64,000 nucleotides of DNA from Nemertoderma westbladi (GCA_032718475.1 JAUCBJ010000699.1:1-64000), one strand, 5' to 3'; counted from the stretch's first letter, positions 13,001 through 25,089 are shown. The notes: generated from the letters alone by a model not told the origin. Made by a program: numbers and translations.

Positions 13001-13383
13001 CACCTTGTCGCATTGGGGACCCGAGTGTTAGGGTGTTTACTGACGCTAGTCTAGTGACTTGCCTCAGATTCACCAATGGCTTTGTTGGACGGGGTGGAAC
13101 ATGAGAGTAGCCTCCAACTCCAGAATCACTCTCCCCATCACAATCTGGCCTCCCTGGTGACCCAGGGTTTGGGCCAGAAAGGTCATCAGGAAAGGTACTC
13201 AAAGAATTGTTGGCTGCTCTCTCTCCAGTAGGGGGTGAGACAGGCAGCCGGTCAGGAGTTAACTGACGCCTGTGAGGCCGATTGTGTCCGGTAATTCCAC
13301 TGGCCTCTAGTGGCCGGACCTCCGCATTGCTAATGTAATCCATAGTGGGGGTTGGGGGGTGCTTTTTTGCCGAGTCAGCTCTC
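10078..13383 (-). mobile_element. LINE B, RTE-like non-LTR retrotransposon inserted in LINE A
   Basis: A 3306-bp minus-strand insertion bounded by a 10-bp target duplication (10068-10077 and 13384-13393, one copy on each side). It has a single long coding region, endonuclease followed by RT, without a separate ORF1, which fits RTE-like elements. The 5' end is at 13383 and the 3' end at 10078. Because both ends and a duplication are present, it is probably close to full length. Confidence 0.85.
10111..13343 (-). pseudogene. LINE B endonuclease/reverse transcriptase, frameshifted
   Basis: The reading frame begins at an ATG at 13343-13341. A proline-rich N-terminal region of about 125 residues is followed by the endonuclease (GVQEHR, LGDFNA, SQIDHIL, SSDHRLIVAK) and then RT (FVDFFKAFDSV, GVLQGDTLAPFLF, LDFADDLGVLS) and a C-terminal YGS.CWALT..D segment. 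Frame changes near 12960, 11340 and 10430 break it into pieces, so it is not active. The style of the endonuclease and of the motif after FADD suggests the RTE clade. Related fragments lie at 14145-14275, 17640-17825 and 19140-20152/40347-40690. Confidence 0.85.
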
Positions 13384-13984
13384 GGGTATCTTAATCGATT
13401 CAGATATGTCCTGGCGATCGCATACATCCTACATTTTAAAGAAGATAGCCCGTTCAGTAGGAATTTTTTTCAGACTGCGTTATTTACTCCCGATGTGTAT
13501 TTTACGAACTTTGTACTATTCTCTTATAAACCCTTATTTGCAGTATGGTATCGTAGTCTGGGGAAATACTTTCAGTTCATATCTTAAACCTATCCGAGTT
13601 TGTGTAAACAAGGTTCTTAGAGCAATAACCTTTTCTCACTGGCAGGCAAGTTCAGGTCCACTTTACCGTGATTTATCTATATTACCTTTGGAGGAATTGT
13701 ATATCTTCACCATCGGTAGGGCGATGTTCGATATACATAATAAAGAGGGGGTGGCTGCATTGGAGGGGCGCTTTGTACCTGCGAGTACCGTCCATAGTCA
13801 CAACACGCGGTTCGCCTCTAGGGGAAATTTCTGGGTACCTTCTGTTAGGCTTCAAGTTGCCCGAAGATCATTTAAATATCAAGGAACAAAACTATGGAAT
13901 GAATTATCTGAAGAATTACGAAATATAAAGTCAAAAATTACTTTCTCTAAACGATTAAAATCACATCTGATGGGGTATGATTGA
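13384..13984 (+). pseudogene. LINE A ORF2, C-terminal part after the LINE B insertion
   Basis: It continues the RT thumb and C-terminal domain (LGILIDSDMSW, YGIVVWGN, LPLEELYIF, TRFASRG) and ends with a normal stop at 13982-13984. A 3' tail of about 60 bp leads to the minisatellite at 14046. The N-terminal residues of an ATG-initiated frame starting at 13352 come from LINE B and do not belong here. Confidence 0.85.
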
Positions 13985-14045
13985 ATAGTGGCAATATGTA
14001 TCAGGGATTGCAATGCTATCGATTTCATCCTAAGAAATTATAAAG

Positions 14046-14144
14046 GCATTCAGGTCGCATTCAGGTCGCATTCAGGTCGCATTCAGGTCGCATTCAGGTC
14101 GCATTCAGGTCGCATTCAGGTCGCATTCAGGTCGCATTCAGGTC
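14046..14144. repeat. Minisatellite, nine perfect 11-bp units (GCATTCAGGTC)
   Basis: Nine uninterrupted copies. On the minus strand the unit reads GACCTGAATGC, and the sequence directly adjoining (14145 onward, minus strand) encodes VIAGD. The last unit therefore completes the LINE endonuclease catalytic motif GDLNA. The array looks like an expansion of those codons. Confidence 0.95.
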
Positions 14145-14275
14145 TCCTGCAATGACTTTAACATTGTGTTTCGGAATGTCCTTTATAAGTCCAGTCAGAT
14201 CTTCATAAAACTTGACTGCTTGTTCTGGCTCTGAGTCATTGGTTGGAATGTAGCAACATGCACTACTAAATTCAA
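14145..14275 (-). pseudogene. LINE endonuclease fragment (RTE-like)
   Basis: On the minus strand an open stretch of about 40 codons reads CCYIPTNDSEPEQAVKFYED and then on to VIAGD, typical of the first half of an AP-endonuclease domain of RTE-like LINEs. No further part of this element is visible on either side, apart from the expanded GDLNA codons at 14046-14144. Confidence 0.7.
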
Positions 14276-14991
14276 TTTATAAAGCAAAATAATTTTTCTA
14301 TATTATAATATCAATTTAATAGATATGAAATATACGTTTACAGTAGTTATTTAATAAAATAAGATGTACCAATGAGGAAGAGCGATCAGCAATGCGTAAT
14401 ACTGAACGAGGTCGGACAGCGAATACAGCGCGCTAGAATGAGATTCAACAACATAGGAAAATCTAACCCCATACGCCTAAATGTTTATGACATTTAAAAA
14501 ACATACAAGGGAAACCCGTAGGGATTACTATCATTAGAGTTTAAGGCAGATGATATGCATATTACTTGCTAGAAATATTGAGTAAAACCTCAAATACGGA
14601 ATTTCACCAGATGTTAAATTCATGTTAATAATAATAATGTCAATATTTTATATTTTATTCAATCTTTTCAGATATTTATATATTTATATTTCAATATTTT
14701 CAAACAGGTGCATCAAGAAAATTTTCCATTATATATTTCATTTCAGTTCATGATTTACTTATCATGTTTGTAGGCCTACATTAGGCAGCATGCACCATGA
14801 TAAGCAAAATTATAAATCACGGCTGATTTGCATCTTAATAACATCCATTCGAACTCGCATATGGTGAAACAGATATCAGCATTCATTATAATCTCCGGTT
14901 TGCAGTTCATATGACCAAAACTACCGATTTAGATTTAATTGGTTACAGTTTAGTCAACCATAAAATCACAGGTTGTACCCAGGCCTACAAC
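14276..14991. other. AT-rich DNA, no gene seen
   Basis: No coding potential, RNA gene or repeat structure is supported here. It leads into the satellite array at 14992. Confidence 0.5.
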
Positions 14992-17243
14992 CCTACATAC
15001 ATGGTACATACTGTCTGCTACTGATACGAATACAGATCCACATCAAACTGTATAATTATCATACAGGAGGCCTACATACATCGTACATACTGTACCAACT
15101 GATACGAATACAGATCCACATCAAACTGTATAATTATCATACAGGAGGCCTACATACATAGTACATACTGTACCAACTGATACGAATACAGATCCACATC
15201 AAACTGTATAATTATCATACAGGAGGCATACATACATAGTACATACTTTACCAACTGATACGAATACAGATCCACATCAAACTGTATAATTATCATACAG
15301 GATGCCTACATACATCGTACAGTACATACTGATTCGTATACAGATCCACATCAAACTGCATAATTATAATACAGTAGGCCTACATACATAGTACATACTG
15401 TACCAACTGATACAAAATACAGAACCACATCAAACTGTATAATTATCATACAGTAGGCCTACATACATAGTACATACTGTACCAACTGATACGAATACAG
15501 ATCCACATCAAACTGTATAATTATCATACAGGAGGCATACATACATAGTACATACTTTACCAACTGATACGAATACAGATCCACATCAAACTGTATAATT
15601 ATCATACAGGATGCCTACATACATCGTACAGTACATACTGATTCGTATACAGATCCACATCAAACTGCATAATTATAATACAGTAGGCCTACATACATAG
15701 TACATACTGTACCAACTGATACAAAATACAGAACCACATCAAACTGTATAATTATCATACAGTAGGCCTACATACATAGTACATACTGTACCTACTGATA
15801 CGAATACAGATCCACATCAAACTTTATAATTATCATACAGGAGGCCTAAATACTTCGTACATACTGATACAAATACAGAACCACATCAAACTGTATAATT
15901 ATCATACAGGAGGCCTACATACATAGTACATAATGTACCAACTGATACGTATACAGAACCACATCAAACTGTATAATTATCGTACAGAAGGCTTACATAC
16001 ATAGTACATACTGTACCAACTGATACGAATACAGATCTACATCAAACTGTATAATTATCGTACAGAAGGCTTACATACATAGTACATACTGTACCAACTG
16101 ATACGAATACAGATCTACATCAAACTGTATAATTATCGTACAGAAGGCTTACATACATAGTACATACTGTACCAACTGATACGAATACAGAACCACATCA
16201 AACTGTATAATTATCGTACAGAAGGCTTACATACATAGTACATACTGTACCAACTGATACGAATACAGATCTACATCAAACTGTATAATTATCGTACAGA
16301 AGGCTTACATACATAGTACATACTATACCAACTGATACGAATACAGATCCACATCAAACTGTATAATTATCATAGGAGGCCTACATACATAGTACATACT
16401 GTACCAACTGATACGAATACAGATCTACATCAAACTGCATAATTATCATACAGGAGGCCTACATACATAGTACATACTGTATCAACTGATACGAATACGG
16501 ATCTACATCAAACTGCATAATTATCATACAGGAGGCCTACAAACATAGTACATACTGTATCAACTGATACGAATACAGATCCACATCAAACTGCATAATT
16601 ATCATACAGGAGGCCTACAAACATAGTACATACTGTATCAACTGATACGAATACAGATCCACATCAAACTGCATAATTATCATACAGGAGGCCTACAAAC
16701 ATAGTACATACTGTATCAACTGATACGAATGCAGATCCACATCAAACTGCATAATTATCATACAGGAGGCCTACAAACATAGTACATACTGTATCAACTG
16801 ATACGAATACAGATCCACATCAAACTGTATAATTATCATAGAAAGCCTACATACATAGTACTGTACATACACAGAATAGAATACAGATCTACATCAAACT
16901 GTATAATTATCATACAGGAGGCCTACATACATAGTACATATTGTACCAACTGATACGAATACAGATCCACATCAAACTGTATAATTAGCATACAATAGGC
17001 CTACATACATAGTACATACTGTACCAACTGATACGAATACAGATTCACATCAAACTGTATAATTATCATCCAGGAGGCCTACATACATAGTACATACTGT
17101 ACCTACTGATACGAATACAGATCTACATCAAACTGTATAATTATCATACAGTAGGCCTACATACATCGTACATAATGTACCAACTGATACGAATACAGAA
17201 CCACATCAAACTGTATAATTATCATACAGGAGACCTACATACC
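14992..17243. repeat. Satellite array of ~29 units of about 78 bp
   Basis: The unit runs about CCTACATACATAGTACATAC then TGTACCAACTGATACGAATA then CAGATCCACATCAAACTGTA then TAATTATCATACAGGAGG. Units differ by point changes and small indels. Variants cluster into neighbourhoods: a GAAGGCTT variant occupies about 15975-16320, and a ..ACAAACATAG..TATCAACTG variant about 16440-16830. A block near 15222-15530 repeats with a period of about 309 bp (four units), which is higher-order structure. No spacers or open frame are preserved across the array. Confidence 0.95.
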
Positions 17244-18642
17244 TGCTACCACAAGTTAGAAAAGTCAACATGAGCTGATGACTGATTGTGTGTGCCTGGA
17301 GGTTTTTTAATTTAAATCTAGACCTACTATTGGGCCTACAGTAACTCGGAAACAGTTTAGTGTTGTTTAATGCATGGGTATAGGTGTCTCGTGTTTGAAT
17401 ATGCTGTGTAAAGGTTGGAAATTAGGGGTTAATTATTTTTACAGGATTAGGAGCGACTACAAATAACTGTAAGATTTGCTTATTAGTGAAGCATTCTGTT
17501 AATGTACCATCCATACTATATATATACTGTACCACATTATACTGTACCGCACACTTTACATACTGCATGTAAAATAGTGTACTTTAGGTAAATAATAACC
17601 TGAAGTTACAGCTCTTTAACATGGTTGGCCGGAAGTCGGAGTCGAAAGCCTCCAAGAATTCTACATGATGCGAGAATGGATTCCTGGTTACTTCTAACTT
17701 TATGGAACCCATTTTGGTTGTGGTGCAGGAGATTTTCCATGGGATCCCTTATCCTGTTCATGATATTTTATCGAATAGCTCAGCTGTAAACGAGATCAGA
17801 CTGTTTCTGTTATATGAAAGAAAAACGTTTCGTTTCTATGGGTCAACAAATAGCTAAATTGACCTTGTGGTGCATTTTTTAATGTTTGAGCATTGGATAA
17901 AGTAATTGCAAGAATTCATGGATCTTGAATAGTTCAGGAGTTACACAATCACAATCACATGCTGCTTTATTGGTCTACATGAAGCTGCAGTAGTGACAGG
18001 ACGGACACTGTCATTGGCTGTACCGGTCACAGCATTCACAGCATTGTACCTGTCCCAGTAATTAATTTCTTCCCGGGTGGTTTGTAGTCACACTGATGGA
18101 AATCCTAATAGTGAATGTATACTAAATTAACACTTGGGTTTTTCATGGCAGAGCAGTCATGACTTTGGAGACTTCTTGGAGACGAAAATGAGTTTTGTCT
18201 TGCACCCGCCAAGACGACGGTGAGTTTGGAAATGTGGCTGCTGGAAGCATTAAATTGAATGAAAAAACTCAGATTTCCCGAATTTTGATTGAATTATTGC
18301 TGTACACAGAATGCATATTTGAGGTGAAAGATAAAGAGGAATTGGAGCACCCGAGAATGCCAAGAAAACCTTTTTGAGCTTATACTGTACATAATCCTCA
18401 CTTAGCTGTCCTGAACTTACATTGTACCATAGGCCCTATCATACCGTGTACAACGCCATACCATACCATACTTTACCGTACAGAATCATACCATAAGCAG
18501 TCAGACTGACTTTTTACATAGGGATAAGTTGTTGGCTATTTCTTACTGAACCTACTGTTCCAAAATTGATGATTATGATTGCACATTTGAAAATTAACCC
18601 TTTCTTCCCTTTGTTCTATTCATACATTTTGCCTTTTCTAAG
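17244..18642. other. Sequence upstream of the first visible ABCC exon
   Basis: Apart from the LINE relic at 17640-17825, nothing is certain. A GTGAGT donor-like site occurs at about 18219, after a short ATG-initiated stretch (18189 on), and could mark an upstream exon. The expected N-terminal ABCC words (a WxxPLxxxG-type motif) are not present, so I do not call it. Confidence 0.4.
17640..17825 (-). pseudogene. RTE-like LINE fragment
   Basis: On the minus strand this is a degraded match to the LINE B segment around 11290-11410 (the RT region before and after ..GNQNGFCKG..). The nucleotide words GGGATCCCT and GAACCCATT are shared. Stops and indels are present, so it is a relic. Confidence 0.55.
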
Positions 18643-18751
18643 GATCCAGTCGCACAGGAGAATCTCTAGTGATGACTTCATTAGACCAATTCCTGAAAGT
18701 CTAACAGCTGATTACCAGAGCTACATTTTACTAAAAACTCTAAACAGCAAG
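18643..18751 (+). CDS. Exon of an ABCC (MRP4-like) transporter gene, N-terminal cytosolic part
   Basis: A 109-bp stretch is bounded by an acceptor-like TTTTGCCTTTTCTAAG and a donor AAG/GTGGGT. It reads HRRISSDDFIRPIPESLTAD and onward. This resembles the conserved segment before the first transmembrane domain in ABCC4-type proteins (basic pair, DD, then PE). The exon ends in phase 0, and joining it to the exon at 40745 keeps the frame. The spacing from the RR pair to the HWKEYL-like segment in the next exon is 57 residues, which from my recollection equals human ABCC4. The assignment is inference from short similarity, phase and spacing. Confidence 0.6.
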
Positions 18752-19139
18752 GTGGGTGTTATTGTGTTCTATTTACATGCAGTCGCTCCATCAAAGTAAT
18801 GACTCTGAGGCGAGGTTGTAAAAGTCGTTTCTGGGAGTAGGACACTACATCCAACATCATGTTGGTCGAAATTTATGCTTTAAAATTAAATAGTATATAT
18901 TTCTACATTATGTAACTTCTCTGCGTTATAGTGATATCCTCGTAACTGTTGTAGCCTATCGCGTTGAATGCTGCAAAATAATCACTAACAATAAACTTCT
19001 AGAACACGTGTTGCTTGAGTATTTTCTAATTTTGATAGCCATTATAAGCTACAGTAAGTGTATGTAAGATAGTTTTTGCAGAGTTGTTAGTAACTAATTA
19101 TTGCAGGAAAAGGATATTAATTTTAGATATCATATACTG

Positions 19140-20152
19140 GAGCTATCAGCAGGTTGATGCCATCAACACTGCCGATGATGGTTGCAGGCAATCTAGAAAT
19201 CTGCTGCCTGAGAGTGAATGGAAACAAAACACCAAGGTTAAGGCAGATCTCCAGCTGATCACATCAGCTGTTGGAAGTCCCCCTTTGAGAAGCTCTAAAA
19301 CAATGGCATGAATTTGCCCGTTGATAAATAATTTAATGCTTTATAAACACAATATGTACTCAGAAATACACACATTATTGGTGACACGTTCATGGGGCCT
19401 TCACGCAGCACGCAGCCGCACACATAACAAGTTTGGTTTAAGTTCATCTGTGATTGGATGCCTTATTTTAGATTTTTTTTAAAGTCTGAAACTACAGGTA
19501 CCGACTGACAGACTGTCTCATTTTTGACCAAGCTTCAGATTATTTCCAACCTTTTGTCGTACTGTTTACATTACAAAGTTTGATTTAATTTCTTCAATGA
19601 TTGACTGACTTATTTCGGTTTTTATCAAAAGTTTGAAACTAACATGTACTGACTGATAGACAGTCTCATTTTTTTTACAAAACTTCAGATTCATTTCTAG
19701 ACGTTTGACCGACTGCATACATACCAGTTTTGTTTATTTTCATCGACCCTTCAGCTCATTGGAGCTGGTTGCTTCTAGTGTTGGTTGTTTGTTAACTTCA
19801 TGAAGACCAACATGATGACAGTTTACTTAAACAGTGCTCAAGAAATGTCTGAATTATGAACATAACTTCCAACGCCAGGATCAAGTTTGCTTGCTTATGT
19901 GGATTCTGCTAATTGGTAAAGTAAGCATAAAAGTATGCATAAAAGTCAGGTGACAACCTCTGCATATATAAAGGTAAAGGCATGGGCAAAATTGAATGGT
20001 GTATCTACGGGTTGGAAGTCACAGAATAAAATGTAATCTCAAGGTTGATTATTTAGAGCAGCAGTAGAACTGGTCTCCTATATGGAAGTAAATTTTGGGC
20101 TCTAACTGCTGAGGACAACAAATCTCAGGATGGCTCATACACAAGAATGTTA
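19140..20152 (+). pseudogene. LINE E (RTE-like), relic, 5' portion
   Basis: Two segments match LINE B in the plus orientation. 19140-19310 carries QVDAINTADD and TKVKAD, as in the LINE B region between endonuclease and RT. 19985-20152 carries the degraded C-terminal segment, WALTAEDNKSQDGSYTRML-like. The RT core between them is missing and replaced by unrelated DNA. The match breaks at about 20150 where LINE C is inserted and resumes at 40347. Confidence 0.7.
19420..19735. repeat. Imperfect tandem duplication of ~150 bp
   Basis: Two diverged units share words such as AAGTTTG.TTTAA, GACTGACAGACTGTCTCATTTTT and CTTCAGATT.ATTTC. This is non-coding and lies between the two LINE E segments. Confidence 0.6.
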
Positions 20153-20356
20153 TATATATATATATGTTTATTGACAGATATTTTGAGTGAAATAACCAGG
20201 TACAAATACAAATACAAATAATCCTGAGAAGGGTAATTACATACAATGTAAACAAAACAATAAATGTCCATTAAGAATAATAATACAGGCACTTAATGAA
20301 AATAAAATTTAAATACTATGTAAGATAGAGATATAGATAATAAAGCATTTCCTAAT

Positions 20357-23300
20357 TTAACTAAACATCTCTTGAATCTTGTAACAATAAGCACATAAGC
20401 TAGCCAATTTCACTTTAGGGCAACTAAATAGATCATGGATATAGTTATAATTATCAAAACCAAAATTAGACCTTAAAATAGCAGTATACCGACAACGAAG
20501 CAAAACATGTTCTTCATTTTGCACTGAGCTTAAATCACACGAACATACTCGGTCTTCGGATGGGATACGAGCCCATCTTCCTTTCTCACTAGCTATGTTA
20601 TGTGAGAAGGTGCGATATCGAGTAAATGCAGTGCGATGAAAGTCGGGAATATAGGCGGTACTACTTAAATAAATATCATGCACACCTAATTTAGGATTTA
20701 GTATATTACGATATAACTGAAACTTAGTAGCTGTAATTGGTTTAGCTAAAACTTTTAATCTTACTGCACTTAGAGATACTGAGGAAAAGTCAATATTGGT
20801 TGATTCACTTAGTAAGTTGTACATGCTGATATTTGAATCCGAACATAATTTAAATACTTGTTTAATAGGTAATGAGTCATTGGCTGTGATCGAATATTTT
20901 TTAAAGAATCTGACCCGGGCTTTCAAAATCAAAACAGCTAGGGGTTCGAACCCACCCTCCAAAAGACAGATATCGTTCGGTGTGGTGACTCGTACCCCCA
21001 GCAAAGACTTTATTGCCTTCATATATAATCCTTCAATTTTTTTTAAATTCTTGGTTAGCCACGATTCACAACCATAAATTAACACCGCAGATAGGCATGC
21101 ATTAAATACTTTACGTTTCAGAATAAATGGCATCGAGCAATTAACAGCGCAGAATATCACAAATTTATTTACAGCATCTTTACATCTATCGGCATGTAAA
21201 TCTAAAACAGAAGACATCTTTGCGTCTTCGCAAAAAGGGGATCCTAAATAAACGTAGTTGGTGCAGTGACCAACTACATTCCCACGAAAAACTATTGGTA
21301 ATTTGTCCGTTTGGCTACCATTAACTACAAAAAATTTAGTTTTTTTGCAATTTATTATCAATCCAAAATCAGTACAATAATTTACTAAAACATGAAACTT
21401 ATCTTCACAAGCTTTGCGACTGGTTGACAGAATTACAGAATCATCCATTAGCAATAATATTTGTATTACTCCCAGATAACCATCAGTGCTATAAGCTGTG
21501 CGTAATCGTAACACAAACTGATTGAGATAAATACAAAATAGGGTGACACTGGAAGGTGCGCCCTGCTTTACACCAAGACATGAAATAATGATAGCATCAC
21601 GTAATAAATTTTTTGTACAGATATAAATACTCTTAATTGCATATAACATTAATTTTCCACATCCCGCGTCACGAAGCACTTCTAATAACTTGTTGCGAGG
21701 TACTAAATCGTAGGCCTTTCTAAAATCTATAAACATAACAAAAAGTTTTACTTTCTTTTGAGCTGCATAACCTATCAGTAGTCGTAAAGAAACGATTTGT
21801 TCTGTACAACCCCTAAGTTTCCCGCAGCCTGCTTGACAACAATCAATATTTATCCATCTTAGTAGCCTCATATTAATCAGAGAATCGTAAAGTTTGGCCA
21901 GTGAATCGGTGAGACTAATTCCACGATAATTGTCACATGACATAAGTGAACCCGCACGTTTATACAATACAATCAAACTGCTGGAACACCATGACATGGG
22001 GTAACGCGCATATTGGAAGACAGTATTAAACAAGGACAATAGGAAAATTAACCACGAGCCAGGTAATTTGCAAATCAGGCCCAAACTAGCTCCAAAATAA
22101 GATTTATTAACTTTTACATCGGTTAACAATTCCGCAAACTCCCGCTTAGTAAAGGGGTCGTCTAGATCGGGGATATTGGGGGATGATTCGAAATCTATGT
22201 TATCGCAGTCGGTAAATGATTCATGATTCCCTGGGTTCAATAGTTTCTCAAAGTGCGCTTTGAACTGGGCGGGCGGCGGTTGCTCGGCGGAGAGGTTCTC
22301 ATTTCCATTGTAAATACAGCCTTTCCAGTTTATAGATTTCCAGATTTGTTTCGGGTCATCATTATCTAGCAGCGTTTCCCACCTTGAGTAACTCTCTTTG
22401 CCACCATGCGTTGAAACGGGGGTGATAGGCTGTTTGCGAGCTGTCCTTGAGCAATCACGAACGAGTTCATTAAAGTTCCTGGATGTTTCATCTACCTGAT
22501 CGGGTGTTAATCCGATGATCAATGGGGGTTCGATCGAATCCATTAAGTCGTGAAATCGTTCACAGTCAACTTTTACATGGGATAGACTCTTATTGTGAGT
22601 CACACTGCCATCCCGGTGGCCCGATATACCTAATAAAGAGGCACGTTTGGTCAACTGCTCCAATGATACCATTTGTGATTGAATCTGAATCACTAAACAG
22701 CCGTGATCAGACCAAGCTCGCGGTTCCGGTTGCGCAATCGATTGGTCGATTTCGCATGATAATATGTTATTTATGATATTACCTTTCACAATTCCAATAT
22801 CGATTTCGGAGATCCATTTCTTCCCTTGCCTATATGAAAGTGTACCTCCAAATTGTCGAGAGTTATGTTTAAGGTGGTTCAAAACAAGTGTATCAGTAGA
22901 TTTACAAATCGAAAGCAACTCATTGCCGTGTGAATTAATCGTGGAATCTGCTACACCGGAATATTGAACACCGTCAAACTTCTTTGAACTGTCACCTAAT
23001 CTGGAATTAAAATCGCCTAATGCAACAACTGAGTTATGTTGCTCAAGATGTGCGTGCAACTGTGCGAAACTAAGTGAGTTGTAGTATGGCGAATCGACTG
23101 GTTCGACATAGTACCCACCAAGCCATCAATCCGGTAGACACTGTAGTTTAATCCTTATACAACCTTCAGTACTTGAATCTAAAGCAACGATCTGTTCTAC
23201 AATATGAGTTTTAATGAACAAGGCAACACCACCCCGGCGTGAGTTATGTGCAACGTTCTGAACGCATTCAAAACCAGGTAAATAAATTTTTGCCGCAGTT

Positions 23301-23420
23301 TTTACTTCCAAAATCCAAACTAAATCGAAACTACTAAAATACTTAATTAATTCGGGTTGTTCTAGTTTGTCACGTATTCCGCAGGCATTCCATGAACAAA
23401 TGCGTAGCGTGTTATTACAC
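20357..23420 (-). pseudogene. LINE C ORF2, endonuclease and reverse transcriptase
   Basis: The endonuclease begins just downstream of ORF1 (WNACGIRDKLE at about 23385) and continues through GGVALFIK, VVALGDFNSRLGD and SDHGCL. RT follows with NYRGISLTDSLAKLYDSLI, FIDFRKAYDLVPR, GVKQGAPSSVTLF and LLMDDS (residues 538-541 counted from 23059). A C-terminal CSC..EEHVLLRC zinc-finger-like motif comes near the end. A single TGA at about 23123-23125 splits the endonuclease; the remaining 900 codons are open. The catalytic segment has M before DD where A or F is usual. It is otherwise well preserved, so death may be recent. Confidence 0.85.
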
Positions 23421-23431
23421 TCGTCGCGCCC

Positions 23432-23827
23432 CTAGGCACTAGGTAGGAACCCGGAGAAACGATCGATTATAACGTTATCCCGTTTGAGAACTCGCTCTCT
23501 GTAGTCAAAGTGGATTGTACAACCCAGGTTGGCCGGGTTTTCCCTTTCCTCCTTTTCCCGTTTACGGAGACGAGCCATCTCCTTACGGACGCTAGGATGC
23601 ACATCCTTCTTGACGTAAACTTTAGATAAAGGTCCCGTAGAACCTTTCAACTTCTTCGCATTATCAAGTATACCATTACGTTGTTCTCGGCTTTGCACAA
23701 TGGCTAGAATCGGTCTCGGATACCGTCTACCCACCATAGCAATACCAAGTCGTTTTATCTTCCATTCCGTAGTCGGCACGGAACCTAGACCTATCTCAGC
23801 CATAACCGTCTGGATTTTAACAATGTC
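23432..23827 (-). pseudogene. LINE C ORF1, C-terminal part
   Basis: It continues ORF1 after the BEL insertion, from DIVKIQTVMAEIG to the stop at 23432. The style (RRYPRPILAIVQ, VYVKKDVHP, RVLKRDNVIID) is that of L1-type ORF1 RNA-binding proteins. The roughly 39 residues that an ATG at 23944 would add are encoded by the BEL LTR and are not part of this protein. Confidence 0.75.
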
Positions 23828-25089
23828 TGTAAAAGCTTCTGTGGGATATAACTGGCCCCTTTGCTTCGCAATCCAGTTTCCCACCAGGCGCTGGAATACT
23901 CTAAAAAGGTTCTCTAACTGTATATATATTCCCCTCGCCCTCAAGGTACCGTTACAGATGTTTTAACGGACATAAAAGTCATTCTGCTATATACGTGTTT
24001 TAGCGGACATGGTAAGACAAAAAACCTGCAATGCGACAAATACCTTTCATAGCTTAGCCGTGATGATTCATATTACGACATCTAACAGCTGGTTGCTGAC
24101 ATGGAAACAGCCATTGGATGCATGGTTCTTTGTTTGGCTTGAACCAATCAGAGCGATTTTTCCTGTCGACGTGTAGCTTTTCGGTCGATCATAAGGAGTG
24201 TGTTCAGTCTTACAGTTTTTACTTGATACTTTGTGTTATTGCTATCTAGGCCAGGAACAACGGCTCTAGAGTCAATTCGTTTTCATACTTTAGAAGAAAC
24301 ATTAGTAGGCTTAAATTATAGAGCGTATGACTGTTATCGATTCATATCAATGCATAACAATACTTTGTTCACATCTTGTCATATCATATCTTAACTTACC
24401 GTCTTAATGCTGTTTACTGTTGTGTTTTGGTTGAATATTATTTGGAGAACATATATAAAGAACCCAAATTTCCCAATTTTCTTGATACACTACAGGTTAG
24501 AGAGGTGGGTTATATATAGCGATTGCGACTTATATTGTTGTGGTTTGTAGTGAATTTAATGCTATTTGATAAGCACTACATTGGTCCGTTGCTGTTCTCT
24601 TTATATATGATAAAAATCATTGACGGTCGGCAAATTAGTGGGCAGTATTGTGTGTTACCGGTAGTGTGCATGATTGTGATTGATAACTAAGCATTTCCTA
24701 AAGAATGCGCCTCATACGTGAATCATAAGCCTTACCGACTTACCGTTGTGATTAGTGTAAGTCATATCTCGGTTTACTTAGATAGAACGCCACGTCCTAA
24801 AGGAACTGTTAATATTTCCCGAAAGTAAATAATATTAGTCAGAAATTAATTATTAACGATCAATCGAATAATACAATACAGTAAGCTTCACTGCAATAAT
24901 AATTTAAGCCCTCAGAATCCAGTCTCCCGGGAATATCCAGCGGGTGAATGGACGCGCACTAGGCTGGCTTCTGCTAATGTTGTGTTTATTGGTATTAAAT
25001 ATTTGTCATCTTCTAAAGTATATTTATAAACCAAAAGACATATAAATTTTGGCAGGTTAAACTGCTAAAGGTCTTCAAAAGCGCGTACA
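23828..25089 (+). repeat. 5' LTR of BEL copy 1
   Basis: 1262 bp, TG...CA ended, paired with 38458-39719. It contains CCAAT at 24144-24148, a TATATAAA box at 24452-24459 and two CGGACAT words near its 5' edge. Internal sequence begins at 25090 with ATAACAGT; copy 2 starts ATAACAGT as well, so this is where the primer-binding site should be. I do not recognise the tRNA. Confidence 0.95.
24452..24459 (+). promoter_or_regulatory. Probable TATA box of the BEL LTR
   Basis: TATATAAA in the middle of the LTR, repeated at the equivalent place in the 3' LTR (about 39082). If used, transcription would start near 24480. This is inference from motif and position. Confidence 0.4.

Larger units (their letters stand above)
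7780..14045 (+). mobile_element. LINE A, CR1/Jockey-like non-LTR retrotransposon, split by LINE B
   Basis: An endonuclease plus reverse-transcriptase frame runs 7780-10077, is interrupted by LINE B (10078-13383), and resumes at 13384-13984. The word GGGTATCTTA occurs on both sides of LINE B (10068-10077 and 13384-13393), and LINE A sequence continues across it, so LINE B arrived later. No ORF1 is visible upstream, so the element is probably 5' truncated. The 3' end is taken just before the 11-bp minisatellite. Clade assignment rests on motif style only. Confidence 0.8.

Noticed and set aside
14992-17243. CRISPR-like array
   Set aside because: Whole units of 78 bp repeat without unique spacers, and the host is an animal.
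18195-18377. Small frame with a GTGAGT site as first ABCC exon
   Set aside because: It lacks the expected N-terminal ABCC motif and cannot be linked by phase with confidence.
23828-23944. N-terminal 39 residues of an ATG-initiated LINE C ORF1 fragment
   Set aside because: They are encoded by the BEL LTR; the same bases occur in the 3' LTR at 38458, away from any ORF1.
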